Source of the DNA: Epiperipatus broadwayi
Lineage: Eukaryota > Onychophora > Udeonychophora > Euonychophora > Peripatidae
DNA length: 64,000 nucleotides
NCBI GenBank assembly: GCA_028023455.1
Contig: JAQFVV010006221.1
Span: 2,672,001 to 2,736,000, forward strand
Reading direction: 5' to 3'
The translations under genes and the position numbers were made by a program. This document shows, piece by piece, positions 1 to 10,655 of the stretch (positions within the stretch are counted from its first letter, which is position 1; each line of letters opens with the position of its first letter). The notes under the pieces were generated by a model. That model saw only the letters and a list, made by a program, of their open reading frames with translations, did no database searches and had not been told where the DNA came from.

Positions 1-1545
1 TATTATTTAAACACTAGTTATATAGTTTTACCAACAATTTATATTGGTTTTGATAAGATATCAATAATAATTTTATTATTTTCTAGAGCTTTTTCACTTT
101 TTCATTTAAAATATTTGCAATTCAGATGTTATAATTGTAGAGTTTATTTTTTTATTAAAGTATAAAACTATTTCACATATTTTATAACTACCCTTTATTT
201 ATAGGAGTTATTTTTTTTTTTATTGCTGAAAGAACTTTTCTTTTCGTTTCAAAATACACGTTTATTCACACTTCATATGAATTGTACAAAGTTACATATC
301 AAATATAGTGTTTCTACTAAGATTACATTACATATATATAGAATTCTTATCAATCAAAAAACTTAGTAATTTACAATGAATCCAACATTATGTTCAATAA
401 GATATAATAAATCAAATAACATGTTAATTTACTTTAAAAGCAACCCAAGGAGCATTAAATGATATCAAATTAACACAAGCCTCCTATCAGGGTCATCCAT
501 CAGAATCAACATCTTTGATTACACGAAAATCAATTTACATAATTTACAAGAATATGGATAACTTCTCATAGCAAAAATTTTTAAACCAAAAGATCTTAAA
601 ACATTACATATAACAAATTTGAGTCCTTCTTCTACCATTCTGGTGTGCATCACTTTTCCTAGATTTGCATACATTAATTTAACGAAACATTCACATCTTT
701 GAAGCATTATCACACAATCAGCTTAATTATGTTTTTTCTGCTTAGATGCCAAATCATTTGATTACTTCAGCTGTTGGACCTTTGCACTTCTTTCCTTCTC
801 CAAGAAAGTGCAGTTTACTTTTGAGACTTCCAAATCGTAATTATATTTCCTTATATCCTTATTAACTCTTTTTTTTTTTTTTTTACTATTTTACAGGAAT
901 TCCACATATTCAAACAATCTATATGAAACATTTAAAAATATTTTATTTATTCCTTTTTTCATACATTGCCTTATATTAGTTAAAAAATTTACTAGTGAAT
1001 TGTTGTTTTTTCATATATATTTAATCTTAGTAAAGTATTAGTTATCTCCTTAATGAATTTGTTCATGTGAAATTGTCCTAGAAATAAGATATCCTAAAAC
1101 TATTTGAAAGTAAAATTATTAAATTATTTTTGAAGTTTAGAAAATATCAACTGGAATACTTTCTTTCTTAGCACTCTTTGCTTTTTAACCACATCTTTTA
1201 TCTCAACAATCTAAAAACATTCTATTAAAATTTTAAACATAAATCTTTTAATACATATTTTCGATAGTCAAGATATCCGCAGTTCTTTCATTTGAATACT
1301 TTCATGTCTATTTTTGTTATGAATTTTTTTAATAGCAAAGAGAATTTATAATATTCAGATTTTCATTTTATGCAAATGTTTTTTTTTCTTTCTTTCTTCA
1401 AGTTTAAATTTGCCCACAATATTTTTATATTTCAATCATTTTTCCAGTTTAACATTAAAATATACTATGATACTTTTAAAATGTTTGACTTGCTTAAAAG
1501 CATTCTATTCATTAAAAAAAAAATTCCTTTACGTTTTCATTAAAA
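1..1545. other. AT-rich non-coding stretch, no feature recognised
   Basis: I see no exon, repeat family or RNA gene that I can support here. A minus-strand frame at about 519-713 encodes 64 residues with three cysteines, and the surrounding 440-860 is slightly less AT-rich than its flanks. It has no motif I recognise and no splice sites that would extend it, so it is not called as a gene. The rest is poly(A)/poly(T)-rich sequence. It could be intronic to the DUOXA gene, whose later exons should lie on this side of 15.3 kb, but no such exon was found. Confidence 0.5.
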
Positions 1546-1557
1546 TTACTTATCTGC

Positions 1558-1770
1558 CTTTAGTAAGTTTCTAGGTGCAGTGCTCTCAGATCCAAAGCTC
1601 CTCACTGATGAAGGCCACAAGCCAGAAACTAGTCTGGGGATATTGGATGAGTAGGCACTAGAGAGGGATTTTATGCACAAGCCTTCTGGCATCGATTGAT
1701 TACTCTGGTTGACACTGAGAAGCACTACTGTATGGAGAGTTTTGCCTGTTTTAAATTTCATTTAGTTAAA
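1558..1770 (-). repeat. Family C foldback element, single arm
   Basis: This is one arm of the most abundant repeat family of the window. Diagnostic words are CTGATGAAGGCCACAAGCC, AGAAACTAGTCTGGGGATAT, a GGATTTTATGCACAAGCC stretch, and a terminal ACTGTATGGAGAGTTTTGCC. The same words recur, in one or both orientations, near 22.8, 24.1, 27.4-28.4, 30.0, 32.1, 35.6, 58.1-59.1 and 61.7 kb. The element is non-coding; the 71-codon frame across it is simply the repeat and recurs with the other copies. It resembles a non-autonomous foldback or MITE-type element, but no target duplication is obvious in this truncated copy. Confidence 0.75.
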
Positions 1771-2261
1771 TAACTAATCGCTTCAACTGTATTAGCCATG
1801 CCCTCATCAATTTCTACAATGATATTCATCCATTTTTATTCATCATGGAACCTATTTGAATCAATTCTTTTTCCCATTTTTTTCTAATTTTTATGAAGTC
1901 AGAAAATACCTTTACAGCTTCTTGCTTGTCTATAATGATTTGTCATTTATTCGCAGATTGATCCTGTCTCTAAAAAAACTGAAAAAAATAGTCTTTAATG
2001 TTTCTTGGTTTAAACTAAAAGCTGATAAACTCAGTATAATATCTTGAACCGGTAAACTCACCAACCTTGCCAGTATGTTTTAGTTAATAAGCCAATTTAT
2101 ATTTGTTTAATAAATAATTGCACAGTAATAACAGAAGTGACAACAAAAACATTAAAAAATTTATCCTGTTCTTTTAGGACCTCAAAGAGGATTCAATAGA
2201 AAATTGCTTTCTGCCTCCAAATATTTTATATTATGCATACATATGTATAAAATACATTATG

Positions 2262-2365
2262 TATTAATGTGATAAACATCACATGATCACCATTTCTTAT
2301 GCTTGCTTATAACAAGCCAGAAACTAGTCTGGGGATATTGGATGAGTAGGCACTAGTGAGTTTAC
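2262..2365. repeat. Family C terminal fragment
   Basis: A short piece with the family C terminal word AACATCACATGATCACC, then a jump into AAGCCAGAAACTAGTCTGGG and GATGAGTAGGCACTAG. The two parts are far apart in full copies such as 58.0-58.9 kb, so this copy has an internal deletion. Confidence 0.6.
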
Positions 2366-2589
2366 AAGTCAATGTGTTTAAAAAAAAGACCAAGGTGTTA
2401 TAGTTTGAGAGGTCATGTGACATTTGCTCATTGAAGTTACAAATTTAAGCTGATCCAGAGACATAAACTCTTGAATCCCTCATTTTACTACTGACAAAGA
2501 TAAGCATATAATTAAACAAAAGATGAGTTAAAAAGGCTGCAACAACATCAAATCATCTATGATCCAGTATTATTATAATCTATAGATAC

Positions 2590-3350
2590 AATATAGGAGA
2601 TTTGCAGTCAAGACTTTCAATCTCCTTTCTGCTATCCACTCTATCTCATACAACTGATACACATGGCCCCATACATGTGAAAAAGATAAATGATGTCCAA
2701 TATCATCTTCTACTCATATATATAATTAGTGCTCAGTTTATATTAACATCTTTAATCTTTAATAAACAGGCTTCACTTTACTCCACCGTCCAATTCTTCA
2801 GCCATCCATACTATTAACAATCTGAAGATGAAACCCTATCTCTTGTTAAAGCCAATATTATTGTCATGCCTGTGTTGATTTTAAGTCAATCTCACCCCCC
2901 TCATGTATAGAAACTTGTTCATTTAAATATACAGAAGAGGGATCAGCAGGATACAGGCTGAATTTGTAATATTTGTAATAGATAAGGGGTCAGAATGACT
3001 TAAAACCAACATGGGTATGACAATAATATTGGCATTAACAAGGGATTTGGACATTTTATCTTCAGATTTTCAATGGTATGGATAGCTGAAGAGTTGGAGA
3101 ATGGAATAGATTGACGCCTGTCCATTAAAGATTGAAGATTTGTTGTGTTAATACAAACTGAGAACTGATTATATATATGTGTGTGTAGGAGATGATCATC
3201 TGGACCAGTAGATGAGTGTTGGTTCAGGATGAAATACATGTATTGGAAATCATTTATTCTCTTCACATATGCGTAGTCATATGTATCGGTTGTATGAGAT
3301 AAAGTGGATAGGTGAATGAAGCTTGAAAGTCTGTGTTCAAATTCTCTATA
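2590..3350. repeat. Long foldback element (family B), about 760 bp palindrome
   Basis: Two arms of about 330-370 bp face each other around a short centre near 2,960. Reading the left arm in reverse complement reproduces the right arm in order: a TGACTTAAAACCAACATGGG-type start, a TTCAGATTTTCAATGG-type word, a (C/T)GGACCA-ATGAGTG-type word, a TTTATCTTTTCACATG-type word, and a tRNA-like end with a B-box-like GTTCAAAT. Similarity by eye is high but not perfect. A single right arm is repeated at 25.96-26.38 kb and short terminal parts occur at 6.4-6.7, 37.1, 46.0, 47.4 and 60.2 kb. No coding capacity is seen. Transcribed from either strand it would fold into a long hairpin. Confidence 0.8.
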
Positions 3351-3365
3351 TTACATCTAAACTTC

Positions 3366-3470
3366 AGTAATAATTTACTAAGGCTGTAACCTTAGAAATA
3401 AGCGTCTGAAAAATACGAAGGTAGGGACCTCTATAGGTCTTAAAACACAAGCTTACGCTATGAAGAAAAG
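3366..3470 (+). repeat. Hairpin-rich repeat (family H), copy 1
   Basis: A compact element made of successive short dyads: GGCT-GT-AACC (AGCC in the 61.1 kb copy), GCGT...ACG, and GGACCTCTATAGGTC, followed by a TTAAA(A/C)CACAAGCTTAC word. The same order of dyads and the same CTAGGTC-type hairpin recur at 61,138-61,220, although the sequence between them has diverged. The first 55 bases are repeated without change at 3,714-3,768. The class is unknown. It could be a small non-coding RNA-derived repeat or the end of a transposon. Confidence 0.55.
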
Positions 3471-3560
3471 AGAGAATCCTTCTTTACTTCAACCTACTTT
3501 TATATATAAATAGGTGAAGCTGAAGTGTTTTGATCTAAGAGTGTGAAGCTATTCAATACT
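3470..3560 (-). repeat. Repeat related to the 14.3 kb duplicated block
   Basis: In reverse complement this reads AGCTTCACACTCTTAGATC, an AAAACACTT word and TTATATATAAA, matching the 14,325-14,400 sequence (AGCTTCACACTCTCAGTTC then TTTATATATAAAT). It directly follows the family H element, which suggests that the two may belong to one larger element. Confidence 0.45.
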
Positions 3561-3713
3561 TCACTAATTAAGTCCACAATTCTTATAATACATTAATACT
3601 CGCGAAATCTTACGATTTACTATGAGTCAATGAAAAGATCTTATAGTAAGAAATCTGTTACGATAATTTAAAGTTGTAATTATAAATTTTATTAAACACC
3701 CATTATTATATTA

Positions 3714-3790
3714 AGTAATAATTTACTAAGGCTGTAACCTTAGAAATAAGCGTCTGAAAAATACGAAGCGTCTGAAAAATCTAAACTTCA
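3714..3790 (+). repeat. Family H, partial second copy
   Basis: Bases 3,714-3,768 are identical to 3,366-3,420. The copy then repeats a CGTCTGAAAAAT word and joins CTAAACTTCAG, a word that also flanks copy 1 on its left (about 3,357). That joint suggests a local duplication or rearrangement using short identities. Confidence 0.6.
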
Positions 3791-3799
3791 GGTATATTA

Positions 3800-4634
3800 A
3801 TTATACTTGTATTTAAAACTATAGATACGTAAATTTACCTTTGTCAGTGTATTTAACATACATAAATATTTGATACTTTAGCAAATTAAACTTAGCTTAG
3901 TAATTTTAAATGATGCCGAAGAACAATTGAGAATTATTTTAATAGTAATGCTTTTATATTATACCAACATACAAATGTTACGAACAAAATTTTATAAAAA
4001 GCTAGTCAAAATAATTATTGCTTAATATTTCAGCATCACTTTAGCATGACCATGTTTTCTAATATAAATCACGATCCAGAACTAACCGTAAATATTTTTT
4101 TTCTTTTTCGGTTATTTATAGAGAAAATTCCGCCTTTTCACCTCAATTGGTTTGATTAACAACACCTTTTATGACTCTCTGGGTGAATTATATTGTTTGT
4201 ATATTTGTAAGTATACATACACATATTTATGTGTTTTATAGGTATTAGCATGAATGCACGCATATCGACATTTATTCCTCTTATCATTGATTAAGATATT
4301 GCAAACTAGGTGACGTAAATAAAACAAGCTTAAGTCCAATTTACAATTTGCAAATTAACTTGAAAATAGTAATCATAACAATACAAGTACACCGTGTTAA
4401 CGTCGAGACATACACGTGTATATATATATACACACAAGGCTTTCAATCTTCGCTAATTTCAAATGAAAAGTTTGTAACTGAATAATTTTTATAAATAAAA
4501 GCATGTTTTGCAATTTGCCAAAATATATAAGGTATGAGAGATTTTATAGAGAGAAAGTTTAATCTTTTATTATTATTTTTTTTTTACGAATTTTAAATTT
4601 ATTAGTTTTTCTATAGTATAAAAATTTTCAAAAC
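3800..4634. other. AT-rich stretch, no feature recognised
   Basis: Apart from a TA/CA-rich microsatellite at about 4,418-4,436, nothing in this stretch resembles an exon, an RNA gene or a repeat seen elsewhere in the window. Confidence 0.5.
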
Positions 4635-4776
4635 AATAATAATTTGTCTTTGTCAAGCGTTGTTAGTCGAGAGGTCAGCGCAACCGCATTGCAAGCAAGC
4701 AGTTGGTTGCAGACGGTTGTTGCGGGTTCGCCTCCCGGCAGATGTTATGTCATATGAAAAAAATAATAATTTGTCT
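4635..4776 (+). mobile_element. tRNA-Gly-like SINE (expanded variable-region subfamily) with target duplication
   Basis: The SINE body is about 4,650-4,761. It has a tRNA-like 5' part (A-box region TAGTCGAGAGGTCAGCG), a B box in GGGTTCGCCTCCCGG, and an A-rich tail. It is flanked by a perfect 15-bp target duplication, AATAATAATTTGTCT, at 4,635-4,649 and 4,762-4,776, which shows LINE-mediated insertion. Between the anticodon arm and the B box this subfamily carries extra sequence (AGTTGGTTGCAGACGGTTG), shared with the copies at 44.2 and 56.1 kb. It is not a functional tRNA gene. Confidence 0.9.
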
Positions 4777-5264
4777 AAACTTTCTATCTAGTAACAAATA
4801 AATAATCGATGTTTAGCTATTCTAAAGAATAGCTGACGTCAGAACACTCAGATTTAGTTCAATAGTAAAAAGATGGTGTGAGTATTGCGTTGGGCATAAG
4901 AGATGCCTCAGAAAACAACATATCTATATTTAGCGAATGTAGGTATTTAGATAATAGGTTAAATATTCTGCCTTATAAGAAATGCAAAATTGACTATCTT
5001 CATCGTGAAGATAGAACACGTTGTAGAGTTACAATTACACACAATGTTCGGAAAGAAAAAATTGTTGTAAAAGAAATTAAAAAATAGCATTGCAAAATAT
5101 AAGATAAACCGAACAATAAACCAGCCTTGTTCTACACATGGATTGACTGAACAACTTATCTCTAGTATGGTATTATTTTTATTTTGTTTATTTGACTTGA
5201 AATTGGAATGGTCATATATATATATTTGTGAAGGACTGTTGCTGATGATCGTATATGAGTTATC

Positions 5265-5792
5265 AAACAGAGTCAAGAGGATAGGTAAAATTGCTTTCAT
5301 ATAGAGTCAAGAGACAGGTAGAATTGTTTTTACATAGAGTCAAAAGAAAGGTAGAATTGCTTACATATAGAGTCAAGAGAAAGGTAAAATTGTTTTCACA
5401 TAGAATTAAAAAAAAAAGGGTAGAATTGCTTTTACATAGAGTCAAGAAGAAGGCAAAATTGTTTTCACATAGTCAAGAAGAAGGTAAAATTGTTTTCACA
5501 CAGAGTCAAAAGAAAGATAGAATTGTTTTCATACAGAGTCAAGGGAAAGGTAGAATTGCTTTTACATAGAATCCAAAGAAAGAGTAGAATTTCTTTTATA
5601 AAGAGTCAAGAGATAGAATTGTTTTCACATAGAGTTAAGAAAAAGAGTAAAATTGCTTTAGTCAAGAGGGAGGGAGAATTGCTTTCATATAGAATCAAGA
5701 GGAAGATAGAATTGTTTTTACATAGAATCAAAAGAAGGGTAGAATTGATTTTGCATAGAGCCAAGAGAAAGGTAGAATTGCTTTCACATACA
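5265..5792. repeat. 33-bp minisatellite, about 16 units
   Basis: A tandem array with a unit of about 33 bp, consensus ATAGAGTCAAGAGAAAGG then TAGAATTGCTTTCAC. I count about 16 diverged units, most 33 bp long with occasional shorter or longer ones. Because 33 is a multiple of three, long frames stay open on both strands: an 11-residue basic repeat (H-R-V-K-R-K-V-E-L-L-S type) on plus, and an N-S-T-F-L-L-T-L-C-type repeat on minus. Indels in some units shift the frame and there is no initiating context, so I treat it as non-coding. Confidence 0.9.
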
Positions 5793-5799
5793 CAACCCT

Positions 5800-6365
5800 G
5801 ATAATTATTATTAGCAATTAATTTAAAGAATATTTTAACAATTTTTGACAAAAATACATTTAATCTAACGATTTATTCCCTAAACGTTTTATTTTTTATT
5901 AATAAAATAAAAATAAAAATGTTAAAGGCTTAAGATTTTGTCATTTTTGTTGTTGATTTTACAAATAGAATATCATTATATTTTGACACATAAGAATACA
6001 ATTATATAAAGGATCTTTAAATTTTCATAATAAGTAGATTCTATCATATAAAAAGATGTGATTTATTTAATATTTTTTATTCATATATACACTAAAAAGA
6101 AGTAGCCAAATAAATTATTGTAATATATACAGGTGATTGTTGTTCAACACGTGTTTATAAAGACCTACATGAGTAACGGCAAACCACGATGAAAAGATTT
6201 TGTTGTTAAATAAGAAAACATTTCATGGAGCTTTTCACAATGTGAAAGCTGAATAAAAATTTAGGAGTAATTAAAAAAATGATGGCCAGCTTCAGTATTA
6301 TCACATTAGCTATTTGTTTACAGTTATCTTAATGACATTTCTATAGTCACAAACCAAGGTCTTAA
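5800..6365. other. AT-rich stretch, no feature recognised
   Basis: No coding or repeat signal was found beyond a short hairpin at about 6,228-6,252 (AGCTTTTCACA followed by TGTGAAAGCT). Confidence 0.5.
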
Positions 6366-6369
6366 ATAT

Positions 6370-6700
6370 AAGGGATTTGAACTCAGACTTTCAAGCAACA
6401 TTCAACTATTCACACTATCCATACTACTGATACACATGAACCACACACATGTAGAAAAGATAAATAATCACCATTCTACCTACTTCATGCTGAACCACCA
6501 CTCATCAGTTGGTCCAGATTATCCTCCCCCCACATATATATATATCTGGACCAATTGATGAGTGCTGGTTCAGCACGAAATATATATATTGTGATTATTT
6601 ATCTTTTCTACATGTGTGTGGTCATGTGTATCAGTAGTATGAGATAGTGTGGATAGTTGAAGGTTGCTTGAAATTCGAGTTCAAATCCCCTATATTTACA
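6370..6700. repeat. Family B foldback element, compact copy
   Basis: A 330-bp palindrome centred near 6,533. The left arm reads GGATTTGAACTCAGACTTTC and later CTGAACCACCACTCATC. The right arm repeats this in reverse complement, ending in TTGAAATTCGAGTTCAAATCC. The outer 75-80 bp of each arm look tRNA-like, with a B-box-like GAGTTCAAATCCC. The two arms meet at a short pyrimidine/TA-rich centre. Relative to 2.6-3.35 kb the central part of the arms is missing. Confidence 0.85.
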
Positions 6701-6980
6701 ATTAAGTTCCAGATATAAGAGTGCCCCTATTTCAAATCTTAAACCAATATCTTGTAAATGAAAAGGAAAACGTTTAAATGTTAAACTAGATGTTATCAAA
6801 AATGAACAAAATGTAGATGATGATCTACCATTTAAAAATGCATATCAGATGATATTAAGATTTATGATATATATAAAATGCAATAAAAGAAAAAAAAAAT
6901 TTCAGATGAATTTAAGTTTCTGACTATTGCAAGCAGTTAGTTATATTCCAAAAAAATCAACTATAATATAAGAAATAACA

Positions 6981-7089
6981 TTGTCAAGCATTGATGGTCG
7001 AAAGGTCAGTGACAGCTGCTTTTCAAGCAGTTGTTCCAGGTTAGCGGGTTCACTTCCCGGCTAATGCTATGACACATGAGAAAAAAAAA
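6981..7089 (+). mobile_element. tRNA-Gly-like SINE
   Basis: It starts TTGTCAAGCATTGATGG, carries AAAGGTCAGTGACAGCTGC, the B-box segment GCGGGTTCACTTCCCGG, then GCTAATGCTATGACACATG and poly(A). The acceptor-like ends (GCATTG with AATGC) still pair. The 7-base anticodon-type loop is partly changed here (CTTTTCAAGCAG). Confidence 0.85.
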
Positions 7090-7580
7090 CACCAAAAAAG
7101 CTTTTTGGTTTTAAAGCTTGTAACTTTATTTAGTATATACACATTGTTAACAATAAATAAATTAATTAAAACTGTTTTTGATAATTATAATAAAAATTTC
7201 TGAAAAATATTGCCAAATCTTTGTTATCAATTATTTGAAATCTAATAAAAAAAGACATCATTCATTTTGCTAAAAAAAATGAACGATCACTTTGAGTGAT
7301 GGGAATGGGGGATGGGGTGGTTGTGGGGGTGAGATGATGAGCAAAAATTCATTGTAAAGGATTTTTTAAATTCATAACTTGTTATTATTAATATTTATAA
7401 ATACTTTAACTTTAGAGACTATTAACCTTTAAATAAAGATATGTACAATGTAGCAAAAATATTAACATAATCATTGGTTAAGTACATCATTATATAAAAG
7501 TAAATATAATTTTATTGTTTTCTGAAGGTTTGCGATGATAGTATTTTAGTTGTATTTGTATGTTAGACTATTTCCATCAA

Positions 7581-7713
7581 CTATTATTAAGTAGTCTTGC
7601 ATTGGTGGTTGAGAGGTCAGTGCAACTGCCTTGCACTTGCAGGCAGTTGCCCGGGTTGCGGGTTCGCGTCCTGGCCGATGCTATGACACTTAAAAAAAAA
7701 CTATTATTAAGTA
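7581..7713 (+). mobile_element. tRNA-Gly-like SINE inserted in family E, 13-bp target duplication
   Basis: The SINE body is 7,594-7,700, with TTGCATTGGTGGTTGAGAGG, a B box in GCGGGTTCGCGTCCTGG, then GATGCTATGACAC and poly(A). The target duplication CTATTATTAAGTA is perfect, at 7,581-7,593 and 7,701-7,713. It interrupts the left arm of the foldback element, so the SINE is the younger insertion. Confidence 0.92.
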
Positions 7714-7940
7714 TTAAATGTCTTTAGAAAAATGTAACTTTATTTAAGCATTCCAATTACACTCAACTGTTAGTAATAGCATGCAGGTTAATTTATACAC
7801 AATGTTTCAAGAGATATGATTCTCCTATCTTCTTCAGGTGTTGCTGGCCAGACCAGTGGCAGCACAAGCATAGGAATCAAAACTGTACCCTTAGATGCTT
7901 GAATATTAAATTTTAAGTTAATTCTCTAACCAAGTGAGCC

Positions 7941-8030
7941 TTTCCCAGGATGGCTCAATTGGTTAGAGCATTAGCTTAACATTCAATTTTCAAGAATCTA
8001 AGGGGTCCATGTTTGATTGTCATGCTAGTA
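7941..8030 (+). repeat. tRNA-like core of family E
   Basis: The segment has an A-box-like TGGCTCAATTGGTTAGAGCA and, about 45 bases later, a degenerate B box (GGTCCATGTTTGATTG), with a complementary-looking acceptor region at its ends. The B box departs from the GGTTCGANTCC consensus, so a working tRNA gene is unlikely. It is best read as a tRNA-derived promoter trapped or carried between the arms of the foldback. Confidence 0.5.
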
Positions 8031-8239
8031 CTGTTACTGGTCAGCCCAGCAACACCTGAAGAAGAGATTACAATAATACCTCTTGAATTATTGTGCATGT
8101 ACTAACCTGTGTGCTATTACTAACAGTTGAAAATGTAATTGAAAGATTCAAATAAAATTAAATTTTTCTAAAAACATTCAATACTTAATGTTATTATGGA
8201 AATAGTCCAATATATAAATACAATTATAATTTTATTGTC

Positions 8240-10360
8240 TTATATTTTCAATTAAATTTATTCCAATAGAAATTTGAAACTATTCATTTTGAATTTAATA
8301 ATAATATTTTTTTATTTTGGAATCAATCTATTATGATGAACAAAGCTTTCCTTTCTACATACCCATTAAAAATATAATTTAAAAAAGGACTTTTAAGCAG
8401 AAACTGTTAATTAATAAGCCTGATGGATATGTTTTGATTGGATTATTTTGCCAAACAAAAAATGCCACATTTTTTTTAAAAAAAAAATTAAGATCATAAG
8501 AACACAATTATATTCAAAAAAGTAATCATTGATGATGATGATTATTATTATTACCAGATAAATCTGGTCTTGTAAAGGATATGTTTTTTTAATTGATTGC
8601 TTTAACAATTTTTTTAAAGATTTAATGGAAATTAAACAAAACGTTTTAATATTATATAAATAAATTTCTGAATTTTAATAATGCTAAATTAAAATTTACA
8701 TTTTAAAATATACATGTTATATTTGATAATGCATATCGCATCATGATTAATATAAATATTTTTTTTAGCTTTATTAATAGTTACCCTTTACTAATGTCAG
8801 AATACAAAAACACTGGCTTTTGAGCCTGCTATTTTTGTAATATTTATTATTAACTGTAATATTTATAATATATATATTTTTAATTAGTTGTTTTAACAAT
8901 TTTCTTTTAAAGATTTAATGTAAATATATATTTTTATTAAACATAGCTAAATATGTCACTCATCTGAACTATATTAGGGAATTGAGGGACCATAAAAGCA
9001 TGGAGTGCCTTAATATTGAATTATGAATTGGCATTTGTAGCTGTTTCTGCAGCTGGATGGGAACTTTTACTGCAAAATATATATTATATGTCTGAAGTTA
9101 AAAGCAGCTTGTATTCATTTTTCCCAGCATTTTTTACTTAATGATGGAATTACTTCCTTGGCATAAATGTAGTGGTTGTGAATTTGACACATGTCATTGG
9201 ACAAACATTCATACACCAATCAGACAACAGTGAAAATACAGATTTTATGTCTAAGATTATTATAGTAAATACAGAAACAGACATATTCATTTTCACCCTC
9301 TATTTTTTAAAATACTTTAATGCCTTAAGAACATTGCAAGTTTGAAAATGTATTCTTTATACTTAAAAACTGCTGAAATATAACATAAGTAATAGTTATT
9401 TAATTTTATTTAAAAAACAAATATCAAACATTCCACTACAATCACTTATCAGATTTTTGTGGCAGCGGCTAATGTGATATGAACTATTGCCAGCAGAGTA
9501 TCAATCTGTTTATAGAATTTATATAACTGATGATTTAAATAATGTGTTTAATATTTTTATGTTAATTAAATTAATGCTATACATTTATGAAACGAATAGA
9601 AGATATGTAGTGTCTTTGAATCTCAAAAAAGGATAGAAAAAAGTATTTAAATTTTAACTATAATACCAATAGCATATTGAGATATTATAGATTTAGCAAA
9701 TCATTAGCAGACATATTGGTGTCTTTAAGTCTCAAGAAAAAGGTAACAGATAATTGAAATGAATAGACTTTTTAATTTTACAAAAAAAAGTATTTAAGTT
9801 TTTATCAATAATTGAAACAAAAACATATTCTTTTATTAGGTTAGTGTTAATTACCTTATACACAATCATCCTTCTTATAAATGTAGAATAATTTTCATAT
9901 GGATGTTATGGACACAGAATATAAATATAATCACAATCCAATATATGACAACCATATCTACATCTAGTGTCTGTGATGAAAAAAATGCCATAAATAGGGA
10001 CAAAGAGTCAAAAATATGTTGTAAGTTTTAAAAAATATAGAATAAAAAATATAAAAATTTATTTCAAGTTTATTCACAAAATTTTTATCTTGTTTGATTT
10101 TATATTTACAAAATTAATTTTTTTTTTCATGTCTAATACAACATCTACATCATATCTAATTTCTATTAATACAAAGAATTATTAAAAATCACATTTGTAA
10201 ATATATTATATCTTACTTAAATTAAATTTATTATTAGCAGTGGTAAATTTTATTCAGAAATAAAAGCTATTGCTTTTAAAATCATAAATTGATTACTAAA
10301 AAACTAATATTTTTAAATGCATACGCATTATATAATTAGTAGACACATAATTTAGTAGAT
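8240..10360. other. AT-rich stretch, mostly unexplained
   Basis: No exon is supported. Around 8,990-9,240 the sequence is less AT-rich and, on plus, one frame has a C-x2-C-x4-C-like run (within about 9,150-9,235). I cannot assign it to a family and it has no start or splice context. Other parts are poly(T)/poly(A)-rich. Confidence 0.45.
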
Positions 10361-10363
10361 TTT

Positions 10364-10477
10364 ATTATTTAATAAATATGACGTATTTCTGATGTTAGAC
10401 ATCACAAATGAATCTTTTGGATTATTTAATAAATATGATGTATTTCTGATGTTAGACATCACAAATGAATCTTTTGG
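10364..10477. repeat. 57-bp tandem duplication
   Basis: Two head-to-tail units, 10,364-10,420 and 10,421-10,477, differ by one base (ATGACG versus ATGATG). Each unit contains the dyad GATGTTAGACATC. The near identity points to a recent local duplication. Confidence 0.9.
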
Positions 10478-10655
10478 AAGCAACATAATCTTGCTTACAA
10501 ACCGTTAAAATCTTAGTAAATAATTAAATAATTTCTGAAAGAAAGTGCTGCTTCAGGGATGACTAAAATTAAAGAAAACACAATAGGCTTGTGGGAAAAA
10601 TGGAATTTTTTTTAATAGTATGGACTGAAAATAAAATTAGTGATTAAGTCAAGTC

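Larger units (their letters stand above)
7500..8235. repeat. Family E foldback element with tRNA-like core, interrupted by a SINE
   Basis: The left arm (about 7,520-7,890 less the SINE) and right arm (about 8,040-8,225) are inverted copies. Shared words include GGACTATTTCCATCA or its complement, a TCTTTAGAAAAATGTAAC type, ACTGTTAGTAATAGC, and CTTCTTCAGGTGTTGCTGG. The centre is a tRNA-like segment. A shorter copy lacking the core lies at 20.29-20.68 kb and a diverged right-arm piece at 17.51-17.69 kb. Confidence 0.75.

Noticed and set aside
5265-5792. CRISPR array
   Set aside because: The units are adjacent and diverged with no unique spacers of constant size, and the DNA is clearly animal.
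5265-5801. Two long overlapping frames (92 and 103 codons) and their antisense frames as genes
   Set aside because: They are produced by the 33-bp minisatellite; indels in units shift the frame and there is no start context, splice site or recognised domain.
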